Below are positions 9,329-18,101 of a stretch of DNA of 64,000 nt, in pieces (within the stretch, counting starts at the first letter, position 1; each line of letters starts with the position of its first letter). Under the pieces are notes generated by a model. The model saw only the letters and a program-made list of their open reading frames with translations, was not told the DNA's origin and ran no database searches. The position numbers and the translations under genes were made by a program. The DNA lies in the NCBI RefSeq assembly GCF_013283645.1, contig NZ_JABEKV010000002.1, forward strand, positions 1,433,798-1,497,797, given 5' to 3'. The DNA comes from Sinorhizobium psoraleae (GTDB lineage: Bacteria; Pseudomonadota; Alphaproteobacteria; Rhizobiales; Rhizobiaceae).

Positions 9329-10072
9329 TCAATTGAAGATGACCGTCGTGCCGCCGTTATCCGTCTCCGTGCCGCGCCACGTATTGATCACTTCGCCACG
9401 CTGCTCAGCGTCGATCGGCGACATCTGGCGCGGACCGATGAGATCCGTCGGATTGGCGATCTGGGCGGCGAGATTGGATTGCGTGGCGCAGCCGAAATTG
9501 TAGTAGTTGCGGTTTTGCAGTGTATTGAGCGTCAGATCCTCGGGCCACTCGCCGCAGGGAGCGGTCTGCGCTGCAATCGCGACGTAGCTCAGGCGGATCG
9601 GTGCCGCGTCGCCCGTTGCCCCGGCTTCGTAGCTGGTTTCGATTATCCGTTTCGCCGGCACGCCGACCGCCGCCAACTGACGGCGTATATCCTTACTGAC
9701 GGCGTGGGCGGCATGGCTGTTGGCCGATCCCCGCGGCAGCATGATCTGGATGACGCCGGTCGAAGCGTGGCGGTACTCGGCAGCAAATCCGCGGATGACG
9801 TCGCGTGTCCCCTGCGGCAGCCGCGTGTCGCCCGAGGCGACGGGAATATCGATCGTCCGCTCCGCCTCGGCAATGACGATCGGATGCCGTGTGCGATAAT
9901 CGTCCGGGATTGCACCGGTCGCGAGCTTGTCCTTCGTGCCGCAGCTTGCAAGCAGCCCGACAACGATGGCCAGCGTTACCGCAGACGTTGAGCGGGCGAG
10001 AAAACGGCTTCGGTCGAGGGACATCCAGGTCTGCCTTTCAGGACTGTTCTGCGCTGCGCTTCGGTTTTTCAT
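9329..10072 (-). CDS. cpaD: pilus assembly lipoprotein CpaD
   Basis: This protein of up to 247 residues is a CpaD-family outer-membrane lipoprotein that assists the CpaC secretin. A hydrophobic stretch ends in the lipobox LASC, giving a lipidated Cys near residue 44. The C-terminal part keeps the family's Cys pair (TAPCGEW and NFGCATQSNLAAQIANP). The start is uncertain: ATG at 10072 has no good ribosome site, while ATG at 10024 follows AAAGG by 9 nt and would still keep the full lipoprotein signal. It lies 9 bp behind cpaC and is followed by cpaE. Confidence 0.88.
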   Translation of the reverse strand: MKNRSAAQNSPERQTWMSLDRSRFLARSTSAVTLAIVVGLLASCGTKDKLATGAIPDDYRTRHPIVIAEAERTIDIPVASGDTRLPQGTRDVIRGFAAEYRHASTGVIQIMLPRGSANSHAAHAVSKDIRRQLAAVGVPAKRIIETSYEAGATGDAAPIRLSYVAIAAQTAPCGEWPEDLTLNTLQNRNYYNFGCATQSNLAAQIANPTDLIGPRQMSPIDAEQRGEVINTWRGTETDNGGTTVIFN

Positions 10073-10081
10073 GACCCCGAC

Positions 10082-11629
10082 CTATTTGTAGATGAAGCCG
10101 ACATTGCCGTGATAACGACCGACGGGTGCCGCCACTTCCGGGCGTCCATAGATCCGGTTGACGCGGCCGAGGAAGAAGCTCTCGAGATCGTTGGCCGGGT
10201 TGAAGTTGTCGTCGGGACGCGAGAGTGCTGAGCGGGCGACCGGACGTACCAGATAGGGTGTGGCGATGATCACGAGTTCCGTCTCGTTGCGCACGAAATC
10301 CTTGCTTCTAAACAGAGTCCCTAGAATCGGGATCTTCGACGCGGCAGGCAGGCCCGACATCGCTTGACGGATGTTATCCTGGACGAGGCCGGCTATGACG
10401 ATCGACCCGCCCGACGGCAGTTCGACACTGGTCGAGGCTTCGCGGCGGCGAATGCCGAGGAAGGTTTGACCCGGAATGTCGGTGAGCTTGTCGCCACTTA
10501 CAAACGCACCCTCAAAGGTCGGTTCGGATACTTCCGTCTCAACCGCGAGGCTTATGCGACCGGGACCGAGAACAACGGGCTTGAAGTTCAACCGGATGCC
10601 GTACTCGACGTCCGTGACCTCGCGCTCGACGGTCGTCATTGGCCTTCCGGTGTCCTCGTTTATTTCCCTTGAGGTCTCTTGGCCACTGGCAAGACGGAAG
10701 TCGCCGCCGACGTAGAATTTGGCCTCTTGACCGGAAATTGCCGTCAGGCTCGGCTCGGCCAGCGTGCGCATGACGCCCGCTTGTTCCATCGCGTTGACGT
10801 AGGTTTCAATGATGGTACTGCCGATCGTCTTGCCAATGGTGGCCGTCGGGTCGATGCCGATGGCATTGCCGAGATTAGCTGGATTGCGGAAGTCAATCGA
10901 GCCCCAACTGCCGGCTCCGGCGGTATTGAATCCGAGTTGCTTCAGCACCTGCCGACTGACCTCGGCAACGGTGACCTTCAAGGTTACCTGGTCCTCGCCC
11001 TCGATCGTCAGCAGATTGACGATCTGCGAGGTCTGACGGTCCTCGGCGAAAATATCGGCATCGCCGTTGTTGCCTTGGGCGGTGATGTTGCGGGTCGTCG
11101 CCTCGCCGCCTTTCAGGAAGGCACGCGCGAGGTCGACGGCCTTGGTGGAGTCGAGCGGCGTGCGCACGGTACCGGTGAGGACGACGTTGTCGGAGATGAT
11201 TTCGACCTTGATGTCCGCATCGGGAATGAAGCGCCGCAGGTTCGTTTCGAGGCCAGCGACATCGCGCTCGACCGCGACCTCGAGACTGACGATCTCCTCG
11301 CCATTCGGTCCAAAGACGAAAATATTCGTCTGACCGACCGCCTTGCCGAACAGGTAGATGCGCCGCGAGGTGCGGGTGACGGCGTCGGCAAGCGACGGAT
11401 CAGCCACCAGAATGTCATGGGCATCCATCGGGAGATCAACGACAACGGCCTTGTTGAGGCCGAGACTGATCGTTTTCTTGACGCCCGGACCGCTGGTTGC
11501 GATTCTTACGACCGACGACGCGGCCGCCTCGGCCGCGGGCACCACCGGCAGCGCCAGGCCAGAGAACGTCAGGCAGAACGACAGACCGGCTGCGATCGAC
11601 GTCCGAAATATGTTTCCGTTCCGCTTCAC
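10082..11629 (-). CDS. cpaC: Tad pilus secretin CpaC/RcpA
   Basis: This 515-residue protein is the outer-membrane secretin through which the Flp pilus leaves the cell. It has a signal sequence at the N-terminus, a pilus-assembly N-domain (VVVDLPMDAHDILVADPSLA), a BON-like region, and a C-terminal secretin domain with a typical ending (SGGSIVIAGLVQD, then PILGTLFRS). I chose a GTG start at 11629 because GGGG precedes it and it clears the cpaB stop by 19 bp; an upstream start would overlap cpaB. A small divergent gene at 13918 encodes a protein similar to its N-domain. Confidence 0.92.
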   Translation of the reverse strand: MKRNGNIFRTSIAAGLSFCLTFSGLALPVVPAAEAAASSVVRIATSGPGVKKTISLGLNKAVVVDLPMDAHDILVADPSLADAVTRTSRRIYLFGKAVGQTNIFVFGPNGEEIVSLEVAVERDVAGLETNLRRFIPDADIKVEIISDNVVLTGTVRTPLDSTKAVDLARAFLKGGEATTRNITAQGNNGDADIFAEDRQTSQIVNLLTIEGEDQVTLKVTVAEVSRQVLKQLGFNTAGAGSWGSIDFRNPANLGNAIGIDPTATIGKTIGSTIIETYVNAMEQAGVMRTLAEPSLTAISGQEAKFYVGGDFRLASGQETSREINEDTGRPMTTVEREVTDVEYGIRLNFKPVVLGPGRISLAVETEVSEPTFEGAFVSGDKLTDIPGQTFLGIRRREASTSVELPSGGSIVIAGLVQDNIRQAMSGLPAASKIPILGTLFRSKDFVRNETELVIIATPYLVRPVARSALSRPDDNFNPANDLESFFLGRVNRIYGRPEVAAPVGRYHGNVGFIYK

Positions 11630-11648
11630 CTTGCGCCCCAATCGATCT

Positions 11649-12461
11649 TCATTTCTGGTTCTGGACGACGGCAGCATCGCTCTTGACGATGGAGCCTGAC
11701 TTGATGACCTGAATGCTCGGCTGCCCGTCGCCGCTCAAAAGGTAGTCCGCAGCGTTCGTATCGGCTTCCTGCGCATCGGCGACGCTGCGAAGCGCCAGCG
11801 AAATGCGCTCGGCCATCTGCTGCGCAACGGTCATGACCTTGGATTGATCCGGCGTCAGTTCGAGTGTGGCGGTCGTGCCGACGACCGATTTCGAACCGTC
11901 TTCATTCTCCTCCACCTGCTGATCGATCGCCAGCACGCGGACATTGCTCAGCACGGTCTCGGTCAGGTAGATGTCGTCGCCTTCGGATTTGCGGACCATG
12001 ATGACGTCGACGCGGTCGTTCGGCAGGATGAAGCCGCCGGCGCCTGTGGCAACGGTGATTTCCGTCGCGACGGCCCGTTTGCCGGCGGGCAGCAGCGACG
12101 ACATGATGCGGCTCGACGAGTCGGCGATTTTTTCCTGGCGGACCGGCTCACCGGTAAAGATCGGCAGGCGCACGACGGCACCGGAAAGATTTTCGACCGC
12201 ACCCGGGCGGTTTTCTTCCGTAATCAGTCCATCGACGATGCCATCCTTCGGCCAGGCCATCCAATGGATCGAGTCGGCTGCGAGCCGCGAGCCGACCGGC
12301 AGGCTTTTGCTGGCAACGAGAACGTTGACGGTCGGCGCCTGCTCGATGAGGGGTTCTGCCATCTGCGGCGCGGGACCACGGGTCAGCTTCATCGCAAGCA
12401 GCCCGGCCATAGCAGCCGAGGTCACGGCCACCGCCAGAATGATGATGCGCACCGGTTTCAT
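11649..12461 (-). CDS. cpaB: pilus assembly protein CpaB/RcpC
   Basis: This 270-residue protein is the CpaB/RcpC periplasmic component of the Tad system. It has one N-terminal membrane segment (IIILAVAVTSAAMAGLLAMK) followed by an SAF-type beta-clip domain (VLVASKSLPVGSRLAADSI) and a region with conserved FILPNDRVDVIM. The ATG at 12461 follows GGGGA by 5 nt. It is separated from cpaA by a 136-bp gap with two identical 10-bp repeats, so cpaB-F may also have their own promoter; that is inference. Confidence 0.92.
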   Translation of the reverse strand: MKPVRIIILAVAVTSAAMAGLLAMKLTRGPAPQMAEPLIEQAPTVNVLVASKSLPVGSRLAADSIHWMAWPKDGIVDGLITEENRPGAVENLSGAVVRLPIFTGEPVRQEKIADSSSRIMSSLLPAGKRAVATEITVATGAGGFILPNDRVDVIMVRKSEGDDIYLTETVLSNVRVLAIDQQVEENEDGSKSVVGTTATLELTPDQSKVMTVAQQMAERISLALRSVADAQEADTNAADYLLSGDGQPSIQVIKSGSIVKSDAAVVQNQK

Positions 12462-12522
12462 GATCGTCCCCAAGCCCCAAGAAATGCCCCTTGGTGAGAT
12501 TGATCAGGAATTGGTGTAATTA

Positions 12523-12556
12523 TGGTTAACGAGCCGGATACGGACGTGGTTAACGA
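12523..12556. promoter_or_regulatory. direct repeat TGGTTAACGA x2 upstream of cpaB
   Basis: Two identical 10-mers, TGGTTAACGA, lie at 12523-12532 and 12547-12556, 24 bp apart centre to centre, in the cpaA-cpaB gap. Each contains the palindrome GTTAAC. Such spacing could fit a dimeric regulator binding to one DNA face. No known regulator site was matched, so this is only a candidate. Confidence 0.3.
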
Positions 12557-12597
12557 ATGCTTGCGAGGGCCGGTTTAACTGACGGAAAGCCATACCC

Positions 12598-13131
12598 TCA
12601 CGCCAACTGCGCGAACATGGCCCGCATCAGCGGCGATGAAGGGTAGGCCGCAAAGCCGCCGAGGGCGATGGCGATGCCGTAGGGAATCTTCTTGACGGTG
12701 AAAAGCAGGTGCGGAACCGGCAGGCCGGTTGCCAGGATCGTGTTCTCCTGCTTGCGCAGAAACAGAACGACGAGCGTCAACGCGCCACCAAAAATGGATA
12801 CATAAAGAAGAAACGTGGCGAGCGAGGCGTCGAGGCCGAACCAGACGGCGCTCGCGGTTAAAAGCTTGGCATCGCCTCCCCCCATGACATTCGTCGCGAA
12901 GAGGCAGAAACATACAGTAAATACCGCTGCTGCCGCAGCAAGGTGCAGGCCGATCCCGACGAGGTCAAATCCCGCAAGTGGCGCGACAACGATGAAGGCG
13001 CCCAGCAGCACCGCGGATACGCGGTTGGGAATCGTCATCGTGAAAAGGTCCGAAACCGCGGCGAAGGCCAGGCAAAGCGGGAAGATTACAAAAACTGCAG
13101 CCTCGGTCACGTTTCCTAGCTCCTCGACCAT
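12598..13131 (-). CDS. cpaA: prepilin peptidase CpaA/TadV
   Basis: This 177-residue membrane protein is the A24-family prepilin peptidase that cleaves the leaders of Flp pilin and the TadE-like pseudopilins. The two catalytic aspartates are visible: Asp in AAVSDLFTMTIPNR and Asp in the GGGDAKLL motif. It is the short form without an N-methylation domain, as usual in Tad systems. It follows the two pilin genes, separated from them by a strong hairpin at 13210-13233. Its product would act on the pilins made just upstream. Confidence 0.93.
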   Translation of the reverse strand: MVEELGNVTEAAVFVIFPLCLAFAAVSDLFTMTIPNRVSAVLLGAFIVVAPLAGFDLVGIGLHLAAAAAVFTVCFCLFATNVMGGGDAKLLTASAVWFGLDASLATFLLYVSIFGGALTLVVLFLRKQENTILATGLPVPHLLFTVKKIPYGIAIALGGFAAYPSSPLMRAMFAQLA

Positions 13132-13209
13132 TGGTGAAACGCCTGAAATTTCCCGGTTGTCGCAGAAGTCCGTTGCTCTTCATTTTGCAACGAGCATTCC
13201 GGAAACGAA

Positions 13210-13233
13210 GAGCCGCCCTTGTCGGGGCGGCTC
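13210..13233 (-). terminator. hairpin between pilin genes and cpaA
   Basis: A perfect 9-bp stem, GAGCCGCCC against GGGCGGCTC, sits 27 bp behind the downstream pilin gene and about 80 bp before cpaA. On the minus strand it is followed by TTCGTTTCC, which is T-rich but not a long U-tract. A partial terminator here would let the pilins be made in large excess over the assembly proteins. Confidence 0.65.
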
Positions 13234-13259
13234 CGTTCTCGAATCCGTCGAAGCCGGGA

Positions 13260-13445
13260 TTAAAGCTTGCCCGAGGTGCTCGTCGAGATCTTGGTGCCCA
13301 GCCCGGTGAACGTATTGTCGAGCGAGGTGCCGAGCGACGTGGCGCCGGCGATCAGGGCTACAGAGATAAGGGCTGCAATCAGGCCGTATTCGATGGCCGT
13401 TGCGCCGGACTCGTCCCTCAGCAGGCGCGCGAAAATCGTCTTCAT
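13260..13445 (-). CDS. Flp-family type IVb pilin (second of tandem pair)
   Basis: This 61-residue protein is a Flp pilin subunit. The leader MKTIFARLLRDESG ends in Gly14 and is followed by ATAIEYGLIAAL, the Flp motif with Glu and Tyr at positions 5 and 6 of the mature protein. A single hydrophobic helix follows, then a Ser/Thr-rich tail. It is closely similar to the pilin encoded 33 bp upstream and differs mostly in the tail. CpaA is expected to process it. It is the second gene of the minus-strand pilin unit. Confidence 0.95.
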   Translation of the reverse strand: MKTIFARLLRDESGATAIEYGLIAALISVALIAGATSLGTSLDNTFTGLGTKISTSTSGKL

Positions 13446-13478
13446 GATGATTCTCCCTGTTTATGAAAAGGCCGCTGA

Positions 13479-13664
13479 TTAGAGCTTGCCGGTGGTGCTC
13501 GTCGAAAGCTTGGTGCCGAGCTTGTCGAAGGTCGTGTTGAGGGTGTTGCCCAGCGTGCCGGCGCCGGCGATCAGGGCGACGGAGATCAGGGCTGCGATCA
13601 GGCCGTATTCAATAGCCGTCGCACCGGATTCGTCCTTCAGCAGGCGTGCGAAAATCGTCTTCAT
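13479..13664 (-). CDS. pilA: Flp-family type IVb pilin (first of tandem pair)
   Basis: This 61-residue protein has the same layout as its neighbour: leader ending at Gly14, mature start ATAIEYGLIA, one hydrophobic helix and a short polar tail ending in STSTTGKL. It is the promoter-proximal pilin gene and probably the main structural subunit. A strong AGGAGAATCACC ribosome site precedes the ATG. A near-consensus CtrA-type site lies about 113 bp upstream. The pair probably arose by tandem duplication. Confidence 0.95.
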   Translation of the reverse strand: MKTIFARLLKDESGATAIEYGLIAALISVALIAGAGTLGNTLNTTFDKLGTKLSTSTTGKL

Positions 13665-13776
13665 GGTGATTCTCCTACTTCACGTGTTTGTTGTTCAGCA
13701 CTTCCGCCAACTGTTTGCCGTTGATCGGATGCCCTGAAATTAGCGGGGGCTAATTGCCATCGGCTTAAGGAAACCG

Positions 13777-13792
13777 GTTATCGTGAAGTTAA
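13777..13792 (-). promoter_or_regulatory. candidate CtrA box upstream of pilA
   Basis: The minus strand reads TTAA, seven bases, ATAAC, one mismatch from the CtrA consensus TTAA-N7-TTAAC. In Caulobacter pilA is activated by CtrA, and many alphaproteobacterial flp genes share this control. The site lies about 113 bp upstream of the first pilin start and in the region shared with the divergent gene at 13918. This is a pattern match only. Confidence 0.4.
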
Positions 13793-13917
13793 GCTGCCAT
13801 CCCGTTTTCTTGGGTAAATGCTCAAGAAGGGGACGCCTTAAATTGCCCCGCATCTGCGTAACGTTTCATTCACCAAAAGAAGCGAAGATGCGCCGGATAG
13901 CGTCATCAGGAAGCGCC

Positions 13918-14343
13918 ATGAACACGTCCCTACCGCTGAAGCGGATCGTTACGCTCACATTTGCAGGCGCTGCCCTCCTCATGGTCATCGCGCCGGTCGC
14001 GGCGCGCGCTGAGGACAACATGATGCGCGTCTATATGGATCACGCGCGCGTGCTGAAGCTCGACCGACCGGTGAGCAAGGTAATCATCGGTAACTCCGAA
14101 GTTGCCGATGCCACGGTCGCGGACGCAAAGACGATCGTGCTGACGGGGCGCAACTTCGGGACGACCAATCTCGTCATTCTCGACCAGGATGGAAATGCCA
14201 TTGTCGACGAACGTATTCTGGTGTCGATCGACGAAGGCAATACGGTGCGTGTCTACAAGCAGACCTCGCGTACGGTCCTTTCCTGCACGCCCAATTGCGA
14301 GCGTCATGCCGAACGCCAGGCATCGGCGGCAAGCACAAACTAG
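13918..14343 (+). CDS. exported pilus-assembly N-domain protein, CpaC-related
   Basis: This 141-residue protein has a clear Sec signal peptide (residues 1-31, ending VAARA). The mature part resembles the N-terminal domain of CpaC secretins: KLDRPVSKVIIGNSEVADAT and then TGRNFGTTNLVILD. It has no secretin channel domain. It lies divergent from the pilin genes and upstream of two tadE-like genes, so it probably works with the Tad apparatus in the periplasm. I chose the ATG at 13918 (AGGAAG 5 nt upstream) because it gives an ideal signal peptide; an ATG at 13888 is also possible. A Cys pair lies near the C-terminus (SCTPNC). Confidence 0.8.
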   Translation: MNTSLPLKRIVTLTFAGAALLMVIAPVAARAEDNMMRVYMDHARVLKLDRPVSKVIIGNSEVADATVADAKTIVLTGRNFGTTNLVILDQDGNAIVDERILVSIDEGNTVRVYKQTSRTVLSCTPNCERHAERQASAASTN

Positions 14344-14455
14344 CGCGACGGAAAAGAATTCAAGATCGCTAAAATTCTTCCGGTTGTCGCAAACGAAATT
14401 TCAACAATCCCGCTTTATTTTTCGCCGATCGGACGTTGCATGACGGAACGGCGCA

Positions 14456-15079
14456 ATGGCGACTGAGCGAAAGACATCTTTGCGGAACCGCGCGCCCCGC
14501 GGCCTGTTTCGCCGCTTTTGCGGCGACCGGAAGGGCGCCACGGCGATCGAGTTCGCGCTGCTGGCCCTCCCTTTCTTCGTGATCGTCTTCGCGTCGATCG
14601 AAACCTTCGTCGCCTTTGCCGGCGAACAACTGCTCGCCAACGCGACGGATACGCTGGCGCGAAAAATCCGCACCGGTGAGATCACCTTCGAGGACAGCAG
14701 CAAGCCCGGTTACATGACGGAGACGGAATTCCGCCAGGCTTTTTGCGAGGAGATCGCTATCCTCATGCCCTGCTCGGCGACCGAGGCGGCGGAGCGAGAC
14801 AAGCTCTACATCGATGTCCGCAACATCACCGACCTCACGCAGTTTCCGCCCGCGGTTCCAAGGATCGGTTCTTCCTCATCCTCCGATCTCGACACCAGCG
14901 GCTTCAAATTTGCGCCGGGAGGCGCCGGCGCTTTTACGATGGTGCGCGCCTACTACCGATGGGAGGTCATTACCGATCTGGTCCGGCCCTACGTCACGGA
15001 CCTGCGCCCCGCCGGCAGCAGCATGCCTCGGGACTTCCTGATGGTCGCAACCGCCACGTTCCGCAACGAAAATTACTGA
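14456..15079 (+). CDS. TadE/TadF-like pseudopilin
   Basis: This 207-residue protein has the TadE-type N-terminus: a basic stretch, then RKGATAIEFALLALPFFVIV, where prepilin cleavage is expected before ATAIEF. The remaining sequence is a periplasmic domain without recognised motifs. TadE and TadF are minor pseudopilins needed for Flp pilus formation. It is the second gene of a plus-strand set and is followed 7 bp later by another TadE-like gene. Confidence 0.85.
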   Translation: MATERKTSLRNRAPRGLFRRFCGDRKGATAIEFALLALPFFVIVFASIETFVAFAGEQLLANATDTLARKIRTGEITFEDSSKPGYMTETEFRQAFCEEIAILMPCSATEAAERDKLYIDVRNITDLTQFPPAVPRIGSSSSSDLDTSGFKFAPGGAGAFTMVRAYYRWEVITDLVRPYVTDLRPAGSSMPRDFLMVATATFRNENY

Positions 15080-15086
15080 GGATGCC

Positions 15087-15674
15087 ATGAGACGCTTGCT
15101 TGGATTTTCGTTTGCCCGGCGCGTCTCGGCATCGCTGTCGGCGCTCATTCGCGACCGGCGCGGTGTCGGCGGCGTGGAGTTTGCGATCGTCGCGCCCTTG
15201 CTGATCATGCTCTATATCGGATCCTTCGAGATCTCTCTCGGCTTCACCGTGGCCCGCAAGGTTGCGCGCGCATCGAGCGCCGTCTCGGACATGGTCTCGC
15301 AGCAGACGGACGTCAATAAAACCCTGCTGGACAACATGAAGAATGTCGCGCTGAGCATCATGGCGCCGTACAACAGCACGGGCTACACGCTGAAGATCAC
15401 GGGCATACAGGTCACCGGCACGACCAGCGGAAAGGTCGTATGGTCACGCGACCAGAACGGCGCAACGCCCTATGCCGTCGACTCCATCGCCACCGTCCCC
15501 GCCGAACTCGACGCCGTGAACGCCTTCGTGGTGCGTACGGAACTCGTCGTCCCGCATGATCTCCTGCTCTTTGCGCCGGGGCTCGAAAACAGCACGTTGA
15601 AGACGATCGACCTTTCCAAGACGTCCTACTATCGCCAGCGCTTTGGCGAGACGATCAAGTGCACGGACTGCTGA
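15087..15674 (+). CDS. TadE-family pseudopilin
   Basis: This 195-residue protein carries the TadE motif RGVGGVEFAIVAPLLIMLYI near residues 25-44, with a hydrophobic helix and a periplasmic domain after it. It pairs with the TadE-like protein just upstream and would be processed by CpaA. A large TadG protein with a von Willebrand domain, found in some Tad loci, is not present in this window. A 134-bp gap with no clear feature separates it from deoB. Confidence 0.87.
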   Translation: MRRLLGFSFARRVSASLSALIRDRRGVGGVEFAIVAPLLIMLYIGSFEISLGFTVARKVARASSAVSDMVSQQTDVNKTLLDNMKNVALSIMAPYNSTGYTLKITGIQVTGTTSGKVVWSRDQNGATPYAVDSIATVPAELDAVNAFVVRTELVVPHDLLLFAPGLENSTLKTIDLSKTSYYRQRFGETIKCTDC

Positions 15675-15808
15675 CGGCGTACTAACTCCTTCAATTGCAA
15701 TGCGCGCCTTGCCGCGCTATTCCTCCCGGATTGCGCGGGATCGCTCTCGCACAGCAGGCAGCACCGGATCGCGGTTCTTCACGACGCGTCCGGATAACCG
15801 GGTGTTCC

Positions 15809-17029
15809 ATGGCGCGTGCATTCCTCTTCGTCCTCGACTCGTTCGGCATCGGCAATGCGCCGGATGCGGAGGCCTTTGGTGATCTCGGGGCTGACACGCT
15901 CGGCCATATCGCAGAATTTTGCGCTGCCGGCGCGGGCGATCGCGCGGGTTTGCGCGAAGGGCCGCTGCAACTGCCGAACATGTCCGCCCTCGGGCTGATG
16001 CACGCAGCGAAGCTCGCTACCGGGCGTCTGCCGGCCGGCATGCCGCTGCCGGAGCGGGTCTACGGCGTCTACGGCGCCGCCAGCGAAACCTCGCGCGGCA
16101 AGGACACCCCGTCCGGCCATTGGGAGATTGCCGGGACGCCGGTAATGTTCGACTGGGGCTATTTCCCTTCTGAGGGAGATGCGTTTCCCGCCGAGCTCGT
16201 CGAGGCGATCTGCAGCGAGGGCAATATCCCCGGCATCCTCGGCAATTGTCATGCATCCGGCACCGACATCATCGCCCGACATGGCGAGGAGCATATGCGG
16301 AGCGGAAAACCGATCTGCTACACCTCCTCCGATTCCGTCTTCCAGATCGCCGCGCATGAACAGAGCTTCGGGCTCGATCGCCTGCTGGAGCTCTGCCAGG
16401 TGGTCCGCCGGCTCGTCGACGACTACAATATCGGCCGCGTCATTGCCCGCCCGTTCGTCGGCGACGATCCGCAGAATTTCACCCGCACCGGCAACCGCCG
16501 CGACTACTCGGTGTTGCCGCCGGAACCGACGGTTCTCGACCGACTGAAAGAGGCCGGGCGCGGCGTGCATGCCGTCGGCAAGATCGGCGATATCTTCGCC
16601 CATCAGGGCGTGACGAAGCTCACCAAGGCCAATGGAAACATGGCGCTCTTCGACGCGAGCCTCGCGGCGATCGAAGAGGCTGAGGACGGCGATCTCGTTT
16701 TCACCAATTTCGTCGATTTCGACATGCTCTACGGTCATCGCCGCGACGTGCCGGGCTATGCCGCGGCGCTTGAAGCCTTCGATCAGCGCCTGCCGGACCT
16801 CGACCGGCGCCTCAAACCCGGTGATATCGTCATCCTGACCGCCGATCACGGCTGCGACCCGACTTGGCGGGGGACTGACCACACGCGCGAACGCGTGCCG
16901 GTGCTGATGTTCGGCCCGTCCTTGCGCAGCCGCTCCTTTGGCGTCGCCGACACTTTCGCGCATATCGGCGAGACGGTCGCCAGACATCTCGGTATCGCCC
17001 CCGGTCCCCACGGGAGAAGCCTCATTTGA
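15809..17029 (+). CDS. deoB: phosphopentomutase
   Basis: This 406-residue enzyme interconverts ribose 1-phosphate (or deoxyribose 1-phosphate) and the 5-phosphate, linking nucleoside breakdown to the pentose phosphate pathway. Metal-site motifs of the alkaline-phosphatase-like fold are visible: [11 protein letters not shown] at the N-terminus, [10 protein letters not shown] in the middle and TADHGCDP near the C-terminus. The ATG at 15809 matches the family start [11 protein letters not shown]. Its stop overlaps the start of add by 4 bp, so the two are translationally coupled. It supplies the step after the phosphorylases encoded at 19.4-21.5 kb. Confidence 0.95.
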   Translation: MARAFLFVLDSFGIGNAPDAEAFGDLGADTLGHIAEFCAAGAGDRAGLREGPLQLPNMSALGLMHAAKLATGRLPAGMPLPERVYGVYGAASETSRGKDTPSGHWEIAGTPVMFDWGYFPSEGDAFPAELVEAICSEGNIPGILGNCHASGTDIIARHGEEHMRSGKPICYTSSDSVFQIAAHEQSFGLDRLLELCQVVRRLVDDYNIGRVIARPFVGDDPQNFTRTGNRRDYSVLPPEPTVLDRLKEAGRGVHAVGKIGDIFAHQGVTKLTKANGNMALFDASLAAIEEAEDGDLVFTNFVDFDMLYGHRRDVPGYAAALEAFDQRLPDLDRRLKPGDIVILTADHGCDPTWRGTDHTRERVPVLMFGPSLRSRSFGVADTFAHIGETVARHLGIAPGPHGRSLI

Positions 17030-17994
17030 CCCTTCATCTGAAAAAGGCCGAACTGCATTGCCACATTGAGGGCGCGGCGCCGCCGGAACTCGCGTTGCGA
17101 CAAGCCAGGAAATACGGGATCGACACCAGCGCCATCATCCGCGACAAGGCCTATGTCTGGGACGATTTCACCAGTTTCCTGAAGTGCTACGACAGCGTCG
17201 CGTCGTTGTTTCGGACTGAAGGAGACTATGCGCTTCTTGCCGAGGCCTATCTGACGGAGCTCGCCGAAGCGGGCACGATCTACAGCGAGATCATCGTTTC
17301 GCCGGATCACGGCAATACGGTCGGCCTCGGCGCCGACGCTTACATCGAAGGTCTTGCCGCCGGCATGGACGCGGCGAAGGCGAAGACCGGCATTGAATCA
17401 CGCATGTTGATCACCGGCATCCGCCACCTCGGACCGGAGGCAGTCATCAGAACCGCGGAATATGCGGCCAGGCTGCGCCATCCGCTTGTCACCGGCTTCA
17501 ACCTGGCGGGCGAAGAACGGATGCACAGCGTAGCCGAATTTTCCCGCGCCTTCGATATCGTCCGCGACGCGGACCTCGGGCTTACGATACACGCCGGCGA
17601 ACTCTCCGGCGCCTTCAGCGTGCGCGACGCCCTGAACCATGTGCGGCCATCGCGGATCAGCCATGGTGTGCGGGCGATCGAGGACGCGGATCTCGTAAAA
17701 CGGCTCGCGGACGAGGGCGTCGTTCTGGAAGTCTGCCCCGGCTCCAATATTTCGCTGCAAGTCTTCCCCGACTTCGCCTCGCATCCGCTCAAGGCCTTGT
17801 ACGCGGCCGGCGTGCGCGTCACGCTCAACTCCGACGATCCGCCCTTCTTCCACACGTCGCTGGCGCAGGAATACGAGATCGCCTCGCATGTCATGGGTTT
17901 CGAGGACAGTGAGATAAACGGGATGACGAGAACCGCGATAGGGGCTGCCTTCGTCGACGAGGCGACAAGGCAGAGGCTTCTGGCCGCGATCTGA
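17026..17994 (+). CDS. add: adenosine deaminase
   Basis: This 322-residue enzyme deaminates adenosine and deoxyadenosine to inosine forms. The zinc and catalytic motifs are present: the HxH motif in LHCHIEG, the IHAGEL stretch with the catalytic Glu, SHGVRAI, and LNSDDPPFF. It starts with TTG inside the deoB stop (4-bp overlap). Its product inosine is the substrate of the purine nucleoside phosphorylase encoded on the other strand. The related group adenine deaminase is an alternative, but context with nucleoside genes favours Add. Confidence 0.88.
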   Translation: MTLHLKKAELHCHIEGAAPPELALRQARKYGIDTSAIIRDKAYVWDDFTSFLKCYDSVASLFRTEGDYALLAEAYLTELAEAGTIYSEIIVSPDHGNTVGLGADAYIEGLAAGMDAAKAKTGIESRMLITGIRHLGPEAVIRTAEYAARLRHPLVTGFNLAGEERMHSVAEFSRAFDIVRDADLGLTIHAGELSGAFSVRDALNHVRPSRISHGVRAIEDADLVKRLADEGVVLEVCPGSNISLQVFPDFASHPLKALYAAGVRVTLNSDDPPFFHTSLAQEYEIASHVMGFEDSEINGMTRTAIGAAFVDEATRQRLLAAI

Positions 17995-18101
17995 CACGCC
18001 CCTGCGGGGGTAAGATTGGACCGGGCGCTGCAACACCCTTGCAGCTTCGCCCCTTTCCATGGAAAAGAGGGCGGATATCGAAATTTGCGGGAAGGTGAGC
18101 C

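Noticed and set aside
18001-18100. Possible regulatory RNA or terminator between add and upp
   Set aside because: Only a tiny CCCC-TGC-GGGG hairpin is present with no T-run, too weak to call.
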